From assembly GCA_030680575.1 (NCBI GenBank), contig JAUXVI010000047.1:1-64000 (forward strand): a stretch of 64,000 nt of DNA. The letters are read 5' to 3'. This DNA comes from Hylemonella sp. (GTDB taxonomy: Bacteria; Pseudomonadota; Gammaproteobacteria; Burkholderiales; Burkholderiaceae_C). The number at the start of each line of letters is the position of its first letter. The first letter of the stretch is position 1. Shown piece after piece: positions 53,358 through 63,896 of the stretch. Both the position numbers and the translations under genes were made by a program. The notes under the pieces are model-generated. The model searched no databases and had not been told where the DNA came from. It saw nothing but the letters and a program-made list of their open reading frames with translations.

Positions 53358-54113
53358 ATGAACGACGACCAGTTGCTGCGCTATTCGCGCCACATCCTGC
53401 TTGAAGAAATCGGCATCGACGGTCAGCAGCGCATCCTCGACGGACATGCACTGGTCATCGGCGCCGGTGGTCTGGGCTCGCCGGTGGCGCTTTACCTCGG
53501 CTCGGCCGGCGTCGGCCACATCACGGTAGTCGACCACGACACGGTGGATGTCACCAACCTGCAGCGTCAGGTCGCGCATACCCTGGCTCGCGTCGGCCTG
53601 CCCAAGGTGGACTCCATCGTGCAGGCGGTGGCCGCCATCAACCCCGAAGTGCATGTCACACCGGTGATGGAACGCGCCGATGCCGCGCTGCTCGACACGC
53701 TGGTGGCACAAGCCGACGTGGTGCTGGACTGCTGCGACAACTTCACCACCCGCCATCTCATCAACGCTGCCTGCGTCAAGCATCGCAAACCACTGGTGTC
53801 GGGCGCCGCCATCCGCTTTGACGGCCAGATCACGGTCTACGACCCGCGTGCCGCCGCCTCGCCCTGTTATGCCTGCGTCTTTCCGCCGGATGACGCCTTC
53901 GAGGAAACCCGCTGCGCCACCATGGGCGTGTTCGCCCCCCTGGTCGGCATCGTCGGCGCCGTACAGGCGGCTGAAGCCCTCAAACTGCTCAGCCATGCTG
54001 GCAGCTCGCTGGCTGGCCGACTGCTGATGCTGGATGGCCGCCACATGGAGTGGACCGAAATGCGGCTGCCGCGTGCCCCAGCCTGCCCGGTGTGCGGCAG
54101 CGTGCCGGCCTGA
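53358..54113 (+). CDS. MoeB/ThiF-type adenylyltransferase (HesA family)
   Basis: The 251-residue E1-like enzyme adenylates the C terminus of a small sulfur carrier. It has LLRYSRHILLEEIGIDGQQR, the ATP fold ALVIGAGGLGSPVALYLGSAGVG, VDVTNLQRQVAHT, the catalytic DVVLDCCDNFTTRHLIN, and a zinc pair CYACVF with CPVCGSVP. In a molybdoenzyme-rich genome MoeB is the natural choice, but ThiF cannot be excluded. It could activate MoaD for molybdopterin synthesis. ATG at 53358 gives the usual MNDDQLLRYSRH start. Confidence 0.88.
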   Translation: MNDDQLLRYSRHILLEEIGIDGQQRILDGHALVIGAGGLGSPVALYLGSAGVGHITVVDHDTVDVTNLQRQVAHTLARVGLPKVDSIVQAVAAINPEVHVTPVMERADAALLDTLVAQADVVLDCCDNFTTRHLINAACVKHRKPLVSGAAIRFDGQITVYDPRAAASPCYACVFPPDDAFEETRCATMGVFAPLVGIVGAVQAAEALKLLSHAGSSLAGRLLMLDGRHMEWTEMRLPRAPACPVCGSVPA

Positions 54114-54146
54114 CACGCGTCCAGCACCCCGGACTGATCAACCACC

Positions 54147-54650
54147 TCAGTGACAGGGCCCATGCCGCAGACGAAACTGGCGCGGCATCTCGGCTGACGA
54201 CTGCCACAGCCCAAGGTGCTGCACCCGTGCCCGGGCTTCCAGCGCGGCATAGGGCCCCGGCTGACCATGGTAGCGATGCGACCAGGCATGCCCGTTCCGC
54301 ACCATCCAGCGGCTCATGTCTTGCCCCTGCACAGAAACGCGTGCCAGCAAGCGTCCGTAGTCGTCATGCCGACGCGGCGTGACCTGCACCCACCGCCCCG
54401 CCACCTGCTGCGCCAGCCGGTCACGCGCCACCACACCGTAGACCTGGCAGATTTCAGGCGCATCCACACCGTCGAGGCGGATCTTGTGCGGCTTGCCGCC
54501 ACGCGAGGGTTGCACCCACAGGGTGTCGCCATCAGACACATAGGTCACCCGCCCAGACCACGGCTGTGGCTGCTCAGCGGCCAGCGCCGCTCCGCAGGTG
54601 CCCCAACAAACCAGAGCCAGCCAGAGCAGCCGCGTTTTCCACCAGTTCAT
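54147..54650 (-). CDS. Secreted thermonuclease-like (SNase) protein
   Basis: The 167-residue protein has a signal peptide (MNWWKTRLLWLALVCWGTCG then AALA) and a staphylococcal-nuclease fold: VTYVSDGDTLWV, IRLDGVDAPEICQVYG, YGRLLARVSVQGQDMSRWMV and the C-terminal helix region ARVQHLGLW. The metal-binding and arginine positions appear kept. It probably cuts extracytoplasmic nucleic acids. ATG at 54650 has GGAGGGGG upstream. It is convergent with the MoeB-type gene. Confidence 0.85.
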   Translation of the reverse strand: MNWWKTRLLWLALVCWGTCGAALAAEQPQPWSGRVTYVSDGDTLWVQPSRGGKPHKIRLDGVDAPEICQVYGVVARDRLAQQVAGRWVQVTPRRHDDYGRLLARVSVQGQDMSRWMVRNGHAWSHRYHGQPGPYAALEARARVQHLGLWQSSAEMPRQFRLRHGPCH

Positions 54651-54787
54651 TCCCCCTCCATCACGATTCCGCGCATCGTCCACCCCCGTCAAAACCACGC
54701 AAAGACAAGCGTTTCGGCCGATTTTCCCGCGTTTCCATGAGGCAAACCTGTTAGACTTTTCTAGGTACATTACCGTCGACTCTCTTC

Positions 54788-55570
54788 GTGACACCATCCA
54801 GCCTCAACCCGATTGACCTGCGCGACCTGCGTTTGGACGACGCACGCGCGTTGCTGGAACACGGGGGTGCCATCGATCTGCCGGCACCGGACGCGGCACC
54901 AGCAGCCTTTCTGCAAGGCGTCATCGACGGACTGTGCGAGCTTTCGCTGCGCGATCCGTTGACCGGCCTGGCCAACCGCCGCCATTTCCGCGCCGTGCTG
55001 GCACGCGAAATCGATGTGGTCGTGCGTTCGGGCAATCCGGCCTTGCTGCTGATGCTCGACATCGACCATTTCAAATCAATCAACGATGCCCATGGTCATC
55101 TCGCAGGCGATCGGGTGCTGCAAGCCGTGGCGCGCTGCTTGGCGGGTTGCGTCCGCCCGCAGGACACGGTGGCCCGTTATGGCGGCGAAGAATTTGCTAT
55201 CGTGCTGCCGGACTGCCAGCTCAACTACGGCGAGGCCGTCGCCGAACGCATCCGCCAGACCGTGGCCAACCTCTCGATTGCCGTTTCCCCCGAGGTCTCG
55301 TTGCAAATCACCCTCAGTGTCGGTGGCGCTTTTGCTCCGACACAGTCCCGCTGCACGCCGGACGTGTGGGTCGAGCGAGCCGACAATCAACTCTACCAAG
55401 CCAAAGCGCAAGGGCGCAATCGCGTGTACATCGATCATCAACAAGTCATCTCTGTCAGCGCAGAAGAGAAAAGTCTCCTGTTCGGTGCGCTCTCCGCGGG
55501 CGAACCGGCATGGGGTGAGAGTGCTCCCAGCACCAATGAAGACAGTGCCATGCAGAAGGTCAATCCATGA
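54788..55570 (+). CDS. Diguanylate cyclase (GGDEF), soluble
   Basis: The 260-residue protein has a short helical N-terminal part (1-45, including RDLRLDDARALLEHG) and one GGDEF domain with DPLTGLANRRHF, MLDIDHFKSINDAHGHLAGD and the intact active site RYGGEEFAIVLPD. The C terminus carries about 40 extra residues. No membrane helix or sensory domain is seen. The start is GTG at 54788. Its stop overlaps the ATG of the MinD/FlhG-like gene (ATGA), so output and ATPase are made together. Confidence 0.9.
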   Translation: MTPSSLNPIDLRDLRLDDARALLEHGGAIDLPAPDAAPAAFLQGVIDGLCELSLRDPLTGLANRRHFRAVLAREIDVVVRSGNPALLLMLDIDHFKSINDAHGHLAGDRVLQAVARCLAGCVRPQDTVARYGGEEFAIVLPDCQLNYGEAVAERIRQTVANLSIAVSPEVSLQITLSVGGAFAPTQSRCTPDVWVERADNQLYQAKAQGRNRVYIDHQQVISVSAEEKSLLFGALSAGEPAWGESAPSTNEDSAMQKVNP

Positions 55571-56403
55571 GTGATGTGCTGAATCCACCGCAGGACAAAC
55601 CTGCCTCCCCGCAGCAGCCAGGCAAACCGCAAGGCAAGGTGCTGGCCGTGACCAGCGGCAAAGGCGGCGTGGGCAAGACCTTTGTCTCGGCCAACCTCGC
55701 TGCCGCACTGGCCAAGCGCGGTCACCGCGTGCTGGTGATCGACGCCGACCTCGGCCTGGCCAATCTTGACGTGGTGCTGAACCTTTATTCCAAGGTCACG
55801 CTGCATGACGTGTTCACCGGCAAGGCCAAACTGGAAGAGGCCATCATCAAGGCCCCAGGTGGTTTTTCCGTGCTGCTGGCCGGCTCCGGCATGGTCGAGT
55901 ACTCGCGCCTGACGGCCGAAGTGCGCGACGATTTCCTGCATGTGATCGAGACGCTGGCCTCCAAGTTCGACGTGCTGCTGCTCGACACCGGCGCCGGGAT
56001 TTCCGATATGGTGCTGTTCGCCGTCTCCCAGGCGGCCGAAGTGCTGCTGGTGGCCACCCCTGAGCCGACCTCGCTGACCGACGCCTACGCCACCATCAAG
56101 GTGCTGGTGGGCCAGCAAAAACGCCAGAACATCCGCATGATCATCAACCAGACGGCCCGTCTGGGCGACGGCCGTGCCATCACGGTGCAGTTGCAGCAGG
56201 TGCTGGACCGTTTCGTCACCGCCGAGCCGGGTCGTCCGGTGCGCCTGATCCACATGGGCGACATCCCGGAAGATCCCACGGTGCGTCAGGCCATCATGCG
56301 ACGCCAGTTGCTGATGCAGAACACGCCGGGCTGCCCAGCGGGCATGGCGATTTCCCAGCTGGCCCTGAAGATCGAAGAAACGATCCTGAACAAAGACGCC
56401 TGA
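55567..56403 (+). CDS. MinD/FlhG-like P-loop ATPase
   Basis: The 278-residue protein has a deviant Walker A (TSGKGGVGKTFVSANLAAA), DADLGLANLDVVLN, and LLDTGAGISDMVLF, all typical of MinD/FlhG ATPases that set cell-pole or flagellar placement. The first 25 residues are Pro/Gln-rich and lack the DQAxxLR motif of classical FlhG. No C-terminal amphipathic helix as in MinD is clear. No flagellar or min genes are nearby. Coupling to a GGDEF gene suggests a link between cyclic di-GMP and motility or polarity, which is inference. Confidence 0.85.
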   Translation: MSDVLNPPQDKPASPQQPGKPQGKVLAVTSGKGGVGKTFVSANLAAALAKRGHRVLVIDADLGLANLDVVLNLYSKVTLHDVFTGKAKLEEAIIKAPGGFSVLLAGSGMVEYSRLTAEVRDDFLHVIETLASKFDVLLLDTGAGISDMVLFAVSQAAEVLLVATPEPTSLTDAYATIKVLVGQQKRQNIRMIINQTARLGDGRAITVQLQQVLDRFVTAEPGRPVRLIHMGDIPEDPTVRQAIMRRQLLMQNTPGCPAGMAISQLALKIEETILNKDA

Positions 56404-56408
56404 ACGGC

Positions 56409-57245
56409 TCAGGCCGTGACGATCCAGCCTTCGAGCGGGTCCACCGTGGCCGGCAAGCCGTAATGCGGCGCGCCCTGCTGCCAGGCCCAAGCGGCCTGCA
56501 TCAGGCACAGCACGGCATCGAGCGCATCCCCCCGACCATCATCCACCAACGCGTCGCGCTGCGCGTGCGTGAGCTTCAGGCGCAAGCCCAGGCGCGTCTG
56601 GCCATGCTCCAGCGCTGTGAGCAAATCCTTGCGCGCGATCAGGCGCTCCGGTGTCTGTCGCGCCCGCTCATCACTCTTGTAGCTGCGCGCACCCAGCACT
56701 TCACGCGCCAGCAAACCGGGGTAGCCTTCCAAGGCCACACGCGTCCGCTCACCCGCATGCAGGCCCGGCAGATGCACCCCCGCCGCCAGCAGGCGGGGCA
56801 CACCGGCATGCAGCATGAAAGCCACCGGCGGATTGACCCACTTCATCGACGGGCTGGAGCCGGCCGGGACATCGGTGGCACGGTGGGCGAACTTGCCACC
56901 CACCGGCCGGGCCGCGCAGAAGGCGGCAAAACGTGCACGAATGTCGTCCCGGCTCAAGCTGGCGTAGTGACGGATGCAAGCTTCCCAGTCCAAGGGCCAG
57001 CTCAAGGCTTGCACCAGTTCACGCGGCAATCCGAAAGGGAAGTCGAACGCACCCAGCCAGTCACCGGGCTGACTCAGCCAGTCGGCAAAGGCATCGAGGG
57101 AAGTCAAGCGCTCCAGTTTTGATAGCTGGACACGCCCGTTCTGCAAGGCCCCAAAGGCCAAAACAATCGGTTTTTGCCGGGTCGGACTGCTGGAAAAGTC
57201 GCAACCCAGCAGCAGGGACAGGCCACCAGCTGCCGACGCAGTCAC
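56409..57245 (-). CDS. DUF429 family protein
   Basis: The 278-residue protein has the DUF429 pattern: an N-terminal GCDFSSSPTRQKPIVLA, GAFDFPFGLPRELV, and a later EGYPGLLAREVLG with DGRGDALDAVLCLMQAA near the C terminus. Acidic residues at these points resemble an RNase H-like nuclease core. Function is unproven. The start is GTG at 57245, 16 bp after the BLUF gene. A half copy of the 17-nt repeat family (GATAGC) lies at 57121-57126 within it. Confidence 0.8.
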   Translation of the reverse strand: MTASAAGGLSLLLGCDFSSSPTRQKPIVLAFGALQNGRVQLSKLERLTSLDAFADWLSQPGDWLGAFDFPFGLPRELVQALSWPLDWEACIRHYASLSRDDIRARFAAFCAARPVGGKFAHRATDVPAGSSPSMKWVNPPVAFMLHAGVPRLLAAGVHLPGLHAGERTRVALEGYPGLLAREVLGARSYKSDERARQTPERLIARKDLLTALEHGQTRLGLRLKLTHAQRDALVDDGRGDALDAVLCLMQAAWAWQQGAPHYGLPATVDPLEGWIVTA

Positions 57246-57261
57246 GGTGAAGCCGGCCGCT

Positions 57262-57684
57262 TCAGGAGCGGCCGATGATGGAGGCGGTGGCCATCAGCTC
57301 TTCCAGCAATGCCAGCGAGACACGACCCGACACCGCATAGGGATCGAGTTCGGGTTTCTCGGAGTACTTGAGCAGGATGGAGGTGTTGATGCGCGACAGG
57401 TTGACCTGGCCCATGGTCCAGCCGCCGAAACGGCGCTCGCTGATTTCCTCGTAGTGCAGCAGCACCACGTCCTTGTGACGGGCATCGCGCTGGATGTGGC
57501 CGTAGAGCTCGCTCACGGCGTTGCGACCGCCCTCAATGGCCTGCAGGAAGATGCCGCCGCCGTAGCACAGGATGCCTGTGATACCGCAGGTCGGATTGAA
57601 CTGGCGCGACTGCGTCAGGATGGTCTCGATGGCGTCGGGACTCGCGTCGACGACACGGCTGGCGTAAAGCAGGCGGACCAACAT
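57262..57684 (-). CDS. BLUF-domain blue-light sensor
   Basis: The 140-residue protein is a stand-alone BLUF flavin photoreceptor (1-95) with a helical tail of about 45 residues. The residues needed for the light reaction are all present: Tyr7 (VRLLYASR), Asn30 (RQFNPTCGITG), Gln48 (FLQAIEG), and Trp89 with Met91 (GGWTMG). It has no fused output domain, so it probably acts by binding a partner. It lies downstream of folE in the same direction, after a repeat-like stretch, and upstream of the DUF429 gene. The partner is unknown. Confidence 0.92.
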   Translation of the reverse strand: MLVRLLYASRVVDASPDAIETILTQSRQFNPTCGITGILCYGGGIFLQAIEGGRNAVSELYGHIQRDARHKDVVLLHYEEISERRFGGWTMGQVNLSRINTSILLKYSEKPELDPYAVSGRVSLALLEELMATASIIGRS

Positions 57685-57690
57685 GGTCAG

Positions 57691-57768
57691 GCCTCCCGCC
57701 GGGCCGCCCCAAGGGAGACCTGCGCCCCCTGGGGGGCCAGTGAACGAAGTGAGCGTCGGGGGGATGTC
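57691..57768 (-). repeat. GC-rich repeat-like stretch between folE and the BLUF gene
   Basis: It has CCGCCGGGCCGCCCCAAGGG, then CGCCCCCTGGGGGGC and a GTGAACGAAGTGAGC segment. This is related in style to the other GC-rich intergenic elements here but is not a close match, and may belong to a second family. Confidence 0.5.
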
Positions 57769-57771
57769 ATA

Positions 57772-58497
57772 TCAGCTCCTCATGGGAATCAGGGACAGAA
57801 ATTCGCGGCGCAGGGTCGGGTCTTTCAGGAACACGCCGCGCATGACCGAGTTGATCATTTTGCTGTCCATGTCCTTCACGCCGCGCCAAGCCATGCAGTA
57901 GTGGCTGGCTTCCATGACGATGGCCAGGCCGTCGGGCTGGGTTTTCTGCTGGATCAGGTCGGCCAGTTGCACCACCGCCTCTTCCTGGATCTGCGGGCGG
58001 CCCATGATCCATTCGGCCAGACGCGCGTACTTGGACAGGCCGATCACGTTGGTGTGTTCGTTGGGCATGACGCCGATCCAGATCTTGCCGATCACCGGGC
58101 AGAAGTGGTGCGAGCAAGCGCTGCGCACAGTAATGGGGCCGACGATCATCAGCTCATTCAGGTGCTCGGCATTGGGAAATTCGGTGATGGTGGGACCCGG
58201 CACATAACGGCCGCGAAACACCTCATTCACGTACATCTTGGCCACACGACGCGCGGTCTTGTCGGTGTTGTGGTCGCGATCGGTGTCGATCACCAGGCTG
58301 TCGAGCACGGCCTGCATCTTGATCTCGACCTCGTCGAGCAGCTTCTCCAGCTCGCCGGGTTCGATGAACTCGGCAATGTTGTCGTTGGCATTGAAGCGCT
58401 TGCGCGCTGCCAGCAGGCGCTCCCGGATCTTGACGGAGACGGGCGTTCCCTCTTCGGTATCGTTTGGGTTCATGACGCTCTGGCTTTTCTTCAACAT
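57772..58497 (-). CDS. folE: GTP cyclohydrolase I
   Basis: The 241-residue enzyme converts GTP to dihydroneopterin triphosphate, first step of folate synthesis. Motifs: DKTARRVAKMYVNEVF, the zinc-site SACSHHFCPVIGKIWIGV, GLSKYARLAEW, and QPDGLAIVMEASHYCMAWRG. The next enzyme of the route, NudB, is encoded a few genes upstream. ATG at 58497; an internal ATG nine codons in is possible. Confidence 0.96.
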   Translation of the reverse strand: MLKKSQSVMNPNDTEEGTPVSVKIRERLLAARKRFNANDNIAEFIEPGELEKLLDEVEIKMQAVLDSLVIDTDRDHNTDKTARRVAKMYVNEVFRGRYVPGPTITEFPNAEHLNELMIVGPITVRSACSHHFCPVIGKIWIGVMPNEHTNVIGLSKYARLAEWIMGRPQIQEEAVVQLADLIQQKTQPDGLAIVMEASHYCMAWRGVKDMDSKMINSVMRGVFLKDPTLRREFLSLIPMRS

Positions 58498-58566
58498 GCT
58501 GCAATGTTACCAGCGATTGATGTTTGTGGTTATTAGCCACCAGGCCTTATGAAATATGCGTCAACA

Positions 58567-58583
58567 GCTATCAATTCAGTAGC
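58567..58583. repeat. 17-nt dispersed palindromic repeat spanning the clsB stop codon
   Basis: GCTATCAATTCAGTAGC resembles the elements at 26158-26174 and 31231-31247. Its right half supplies the last codons and the TGA stop (58576-58578) of clsB. Confidence 0.6.
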
Positions 58584-59811
58584 GCTTGCCATTCAGGAAG
58601 ATCATGGCACGCGTCAGGCCAAAGGCGATGCGGTCGAGCAGACGCTGCTGCCAGGGCCGGTTGGCATAGCTGGCCGGATCCACGCGTCGGCCGTCATGCT
58701 CCATGGCCTGCACCAGCCGCGTGCGCAACTCCTGGGCAAACCGCTCATCCACCACCACCACGTTGGCCTCGCGTGCCAGCAGCAGGCTCAGAGGGTCGAG
58801 ATTGGAGGAGCCAACTGTCGCCCAGCGCCGGTCGATCACCGCCACCTTGGCGTGCAGGAAGCTCGGCTCATACTCATGAATCTCCACCCCCGCCCTGAGC
58901 AACACGCCATACACCACCCGCACGGCGTGGTATTGCAGGAAATACTCGTAACGCCCCTGCAGCAGCAAACGCACCCGCACCCCGCGCTGTGCGGCGTGAA
59001 TGAGCGCCTGACGCAACTTGCGTCCGGGCAGGAAATAGGCATTGGCGATGATGATTTCCTCATGCGCTTCGCCAATGGCCTTGCGGTAGGCGCGCTCGAT
59101 GCGGCTGCGATGCCGCAGGTTGTCGCGCAGCAGCAAGGTGGCACGGGAGTGGCCATTGACCGCCAGCGTGCTGGCAAGACCGCCGCTGTCATCACGCGTC
59201 TGCAGCGCCAGTCGCACGGCCTGCTCGAGGTCATGCCAACTGGCGGCCAGATCGATGTTCTTCACGTCACGGACCGCTTGCAAGCGCCACCAGAACTGCG
59301 CCGTGACCTCATGGACCGAGCGCACCAGCGGGCCGGTCACGCGCACCGCGAAATCAAATCGAGGTGCGGGCAGGCGAGCATCATGATGGTCGCACCCATC
59401 GTCCAGCACGTTGATGCCGCCACAGAACGCCACCCGACCGTCGATCACGCACAGCTTGCGGTGCAGACGGCGCCAGCGGCTCGGAATGAACAAACCCAGC
59501 CGGCCCAAAGGCTGAAAAATCCGCCACTGCACGCCAGCTTCGTCAAAACGCGTCGCCCAAGCATCCGGCACGGAGGGCGTGCCCACGCCATCCATCACCA
59601 GATAGACGGCTACACCGCGTTGTGCGGCCCGCACCAGCGCCTCGGCCACCTGCTCGCCGGAGGGGTCGAAATGAAAAATATAGGTTTCCAGCCGGACCTC
59701 GTGCACGCTGTGCTCGATGTCGCGGACCAATTGGGGGAAGAAGGCCACCCCACCCTGCAGCAATTGCACCTGGTGCGCGGCGCGAAGCGGTGGCAGTTGC
59801 TTGTCCTTCAT
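58576..59811 (-). CDS. clsB: Cardiolipin synthase ClsB
   Basis: The 411-residue phospholipase-D-type enzyme makes cardiolipin. It has two HKD motifs, HRKLCVIDGRVAFCGG and HAKVAVIDRRWATVGSSNLD, and the typical ETYIFHFD segment. There is no clear membrane helix, as in E. coli ClsB (YbhO). ATG at 59811 overlaps the stop of the EEP-phosphatase gene (ATGA). In E. coli the neighbours ybhP-clsB have the same order. The stop codon lies inside a dispersed repeat, so the C terminus (NGKRY) has been set by it. Confidence 0.93.
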   Translation of the reverse strand: MKDKQLPPLRAAHQVQLLQGGVAFFPQLVRDIEHSVHEVRLETYIFHFDPSGEQVAEALVRAAQRGVAVYLVMDGVGTPSVPDAWATRFDEAGVQWRIFQPLGRLGLFIPSRWRRLHRKLCVIDGRVAFCGGINVLDDGCDHHDARLPAPRFDFAVRVTGPLVRSVHEVTAQFWWRLQAVRDVKNIDLAASWHDLEQAVRLALQTRDDSGGLASTLAVNGHSRATLLLRDNLRHRSRIERAYRKAIGEAHEEIIIANAYFLPGRKLRQALIHAAQRGVRVRLLLQGRYEYFLQYHAVRVVYGVLLRAGVEIHEYEPSFLHAKVAVIDRRWATVGSSNLDPLSLLLAREANVVVVDERFAQELRTRLVQAMEHDGRRVDPASYANRPWQQRLLDRIAFGLTRAMIFLNGKRY

Positions 59812-60542
59812 GCCGGCATGCCGAATTCCGCGATCAGCGGCAGGTGGTCGGACATGCGCCACCAGGCCCGTCCGCGCGGCACATCGACTCGCAGCGGCTG
59901 CAAACCACGGGTGTACACGTAGTCAAGCTGCACCAGCGGCAGGCGCGCCGGAAACGTCGGGTTCGCCCCGGGCTCGAAGGTTTTCAGTCCCATGCTCGCG
60001 AAGTGGCGATGCACGCGCTCGCCCCAGTCGTTGAAATCTCCCGCCACGACCAGGGGCGTCCCGGCCGGCACCTCGCGCTCGATGAATCGCTCCAGCTGTG
60101 CTGCCTGGCGCACGCGACTGGCACGGATCAGACCCAGATGCACCACCAACACATGGACGGGCTGCCCGTTGACCACGACCTCACTGTGCAGCAGGCCACG
60201 CTGCTCAAAGCGGTGGTCCGACATGTCTTCATGCTGATGCCCCAGCACCGGCCAGCGCGTCAGCATGGCATTGCCATGCTCGCCATGGCGTGTGTAGGCG
60301 TTCGTGCGGTAGACCGCTTCGTACCCCTCAGGCGCCAGGTAATCGGCCTGCGGCAGTTCGGGCCAGCGCGTGAAATACTGCGCCTCGCGCCGGTTCATCT
60401 TGCGCACTTCCTGCAGGCAGATGATGTCGGCATCAAGCTGCTCCACCGCCAGCCCCAGGTTGTGAATCTCCAGCCGGCGTTGCGGGCCCAGGCCCTGCAC
60501 GCCCTTGTGGATGTTGTAGGTGGCAACGCGCAAGGTTTTCAT
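59808..60542 (-). CDS. Endonuclease/exonuclease/phosphatase family protein (YbhP-like)
   Basis: The 244-residue protein has the EEP fold: RVATYNIHKGVQGLG, DIICLQEVRKMN, GNAMLTRWPV, LVVAGDFNDWGERV and the C-terminal WWRMSDHLPLIAEF. These give the catalytic Asn, Glu, Asp and His. The family member next to ClsB in E. coli is YbhP, of unproven substrate. Its ATG overlaps the nudB stop (ATGA) and its stop overlaps the clsB ATG. Confidence 0.88.
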   Translation of the reverse strand: MKTLRVATYNIHKGVQGLGPQRRLEIHNLGLAVEQLDADIICLQEVRKMNRREAQYFTRWPELPQADYLAPEGYEAVYRTNAYTRHGEHGNAMLTRWPVLGHQHEDMSDHRFEQRGLLHSEVVVNGQPVHVLVVHLGLIRASRVRQAAQLERFIEREVPAGTPLVVAGDFNDWGERVHRHFASMGLKTFEPGANPTFPARLPLVQLDYVYTRGLQPLRVDVPRGRAWWRMSDHLPLIAEFGMPA

Positions 60543-60994
60543 AAGGCGAATTTTGGCAGCATCAGGCAGGCTTCGGCATTGCTGGGCGAGTAGCAGCCCT
60601 CAGCCGCCTCGCGCCAGGGCAACCAGCGCCAAGCCGTGTGCTCGCGCGGATCAAGTCGCACCTTGGTTCCGGCCGGCACCTGCAGGCCGAACAAATGCTC
60701 GGTGTTGCGCGTCACGCCCGGCGCATAACGATGGCGCCAGCGCGGGTAGATGTCGTAGATGTTTTCCAGTCCCCAGTCGCGCAGCTGGTGGCCGGCAGCC
60801 CGGGCGTCAATACCGGTCTCCTCGGCCACCTCGCGTATGGCCGTGTCGGCAAAGCTCTCGCCCACATGGTCCTTGGCGCCGGTGACCGATTGCCAGAAAT
60901 CCTCGGCGTCGGCGCGCTTGATCAACAACACCTCCAGCGCCGGGGTGTGGATGACCACCAGCACGGATTGGGGGATCTTGTAGGGTTGGCGCAT
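60539..60994 (-). CDS. nudB: Dihydroneopterin triphosphate diphosphatase (Nudix)
   Basis: The 151-residue enzyme removes pyrophosphate from dihydroneopterin triphosphate in folate synthesis. The Nudix box is GAKDHVGESFADTAIREVAEETG. ATG at 60994 starts MRQPYKIPQSVLVVIHTP; an in-frame upstream ATG at 61036 would translate a terminator hairpin and is unlikely. It heads a coupled nudB-EEP-clsB run. Confidence 0.92.
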   Translation of the reverse strand: MRQPYKIPQSVLVVIHTPALEVLLIKRADAEDFWQSVTGAKDHVGESFADTAIREVAEETGIDARAAGHQLRDWGLENIYDIYPRWRHRYAPGVTRNTEHLFGLQVPAGTKVRLDPREHTAWRWLPWREAAEGCYSPSNAEACLMLPKFAL

Positions 60995-60997
60995 GAA

Positions 60998-61023
60998 AAA
61001 GGGCGCTGAAAACAGCGCCCTTT
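60998..61023 (-). terminator. Rho-independent terminator after aspS, directly before nudB
   Basis: Perfect 11-bp arms, AAAGGGCGCTG (60998-61008) and CAGCGCCCTTT (61013-61023), enclose an AAAA loop; on the minus strand the hairpin ends in CCCTTTTTC. It is 20 bp after the aspS stop and ends 4 bp before the nudB ATG. Confidence 0.8.
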
Positions 61024-61043
61024 CATTCTGCCTCAAACCCTAG

Positions 61044-62858
<1,815 letters not shown>

Positions 62859-62871
62859 AACAAGTTCTCTT

Positions 62872-63522
62872 TCAGCTGTGGGTGAGCGGGCCGCTGGCGG
62901 CCTGCTTCAGATTCGGGTTTTTGGGTCCGCCGGGCACGATCACGCCCATGGAAATGACATAGGTCAGCGCTTCGTCGACACTCATGTCAAGCTCGATGCA
63001 GTCGCTTTTCTTGAGCATGACGAAGTACCCCCCCGTCGGGTTGGGGGTGGTGGGTACGTACACACTCAGGTAGTCGTCACCGAGGTGGTTGAGCAGGTCG
63101 CCGCCGGGCGTGCCGGTGAGGAAACCGATGGTCCACATGCCCTCGCGCGGCCACTGCACCAGCAAAGCCTTGCGAAAAGCGTTGCCTTTCTCGGAAAACA
63201 GGGTGTCGGACACCTGCTTGACGCCCGAGTAGATCGAACGCACGACCGGGATGCGGTGCAGCAATGCATGCCACCAGGTCACCAGCTTGTTGCCGACGAA
63301 ATTGGACGCCATGGCGCCGATGGCCAGGACCACGGCCAGGGCAAAGATCACGCCCAGGCCTGGGATGTGCAGCCCCAGCAACTGGTCCGGCTGCCAAGCG
63401 CGCGGCAGGATCTGCAAGGTCTGGTCCAACGTGGACACGACCCACTCCAGCACCCAGACCGTGATGCCGAGCGGCGCCAGCACCAGCAGGCCCGAGAACA
63501 ACCATTTGCGGAACTTGCCCAT
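62872..63522 (-). CDS. DUF502 family membrane protein
   Basis: The 216-residue protein has two N-terminal membrane helices ([21 protein letters not shown] and [17 protein letters not shown] in part) and a soluble region with [25 protein letters not shown] and [15 protein letters not shown]. These are DUF502 signatures. The family is conserved in bacteria and plants but lacks a firm function. It is 13 bp upstream of aspS and 11 bp downstream of the FmdB-like gene. Confidence 0.9.
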   Translation of the reverse strand: MGKFRKWLFSGLLVLAPLGITVWVLEWVVSTLDQTLQILPRAWQPDQLLGLHIPGLGVIFALAVVLAIGAMASNFVGNKLVTWWHALLHRIPVVRSIYSGVKQVSDTLFSEKGNAFRKALLVQWPREGMWTIGFLTGTPGGDLLNHLGDDYLSVYVPTTPNPTGGYFVMLKKSDCIELDMSVDEALTYVISMGVIVPGGPKNPNLKQAASGPLTHS

Positions 63523-63533
63523 GGGAATCCGCT

Positions 63534-63803
63534 TCAGCTGGCGTCAGCAGCACTGGCAGCGGCCGGGCAAGCCGCACAGGCTGCACCCTCGGACGCAGCC
63601 GACGGGGCGGCGCAGGTGCTGCCACCCTTGAAATCGGTCTCATACCAGCCCGAGCCCTTGAGCTGGAACCCCGCTGCCGTCAACTGCTTCTTGAAGGTGG
63701 CTTTGCCACAGGCCGGGCAATCGGTCAGGAGTGGATCGGAAATTTTTTGCAGGACATCCTTGGCGAGGCCGCAGGATTCACACTTGTAGGCGTAGATTGG
63801 CAT
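63534..63803 (-). CDS. FmdB-family zinc ribbon protein
   Basis: The 89-residue protein starts MPIYAYKCESCGLAKDVLQK and has CxxC pairs at CESC and CPAC, the FmdB zinc ribbon. The second half is Ala/Ser-rich with extra cysteines. The family was named for a regulator of formamidase but most members are uncharacterised. It begins the run FmdB-DUF502-aspS. Confidence 0.9.
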   Translation of the reverse strand: MPIYAYKCESCGLAKDVLQKISDPLLTDCPACGKATFKKQLTAAGFQLKGSGWYETDFKGGSTCAAPSAASEGAACAACPAAASAADAS

Positions 63804-63896
63804 GGCTCGAAGGGTTAAGGGTGGGTAGGTAATGCAAAACCCTCAATTATAGGCAGCCGGCCAGGTTTCAAGCCGTCGACCACCAACCCGGTGACT

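Noticed and set aside
63822-63834. Shared GTAGGTAATGC with the hairpin upstream of ald
   Set aside because: An 11-nt match is expected by chance many times in 64 kb, and the other arm is missing here.
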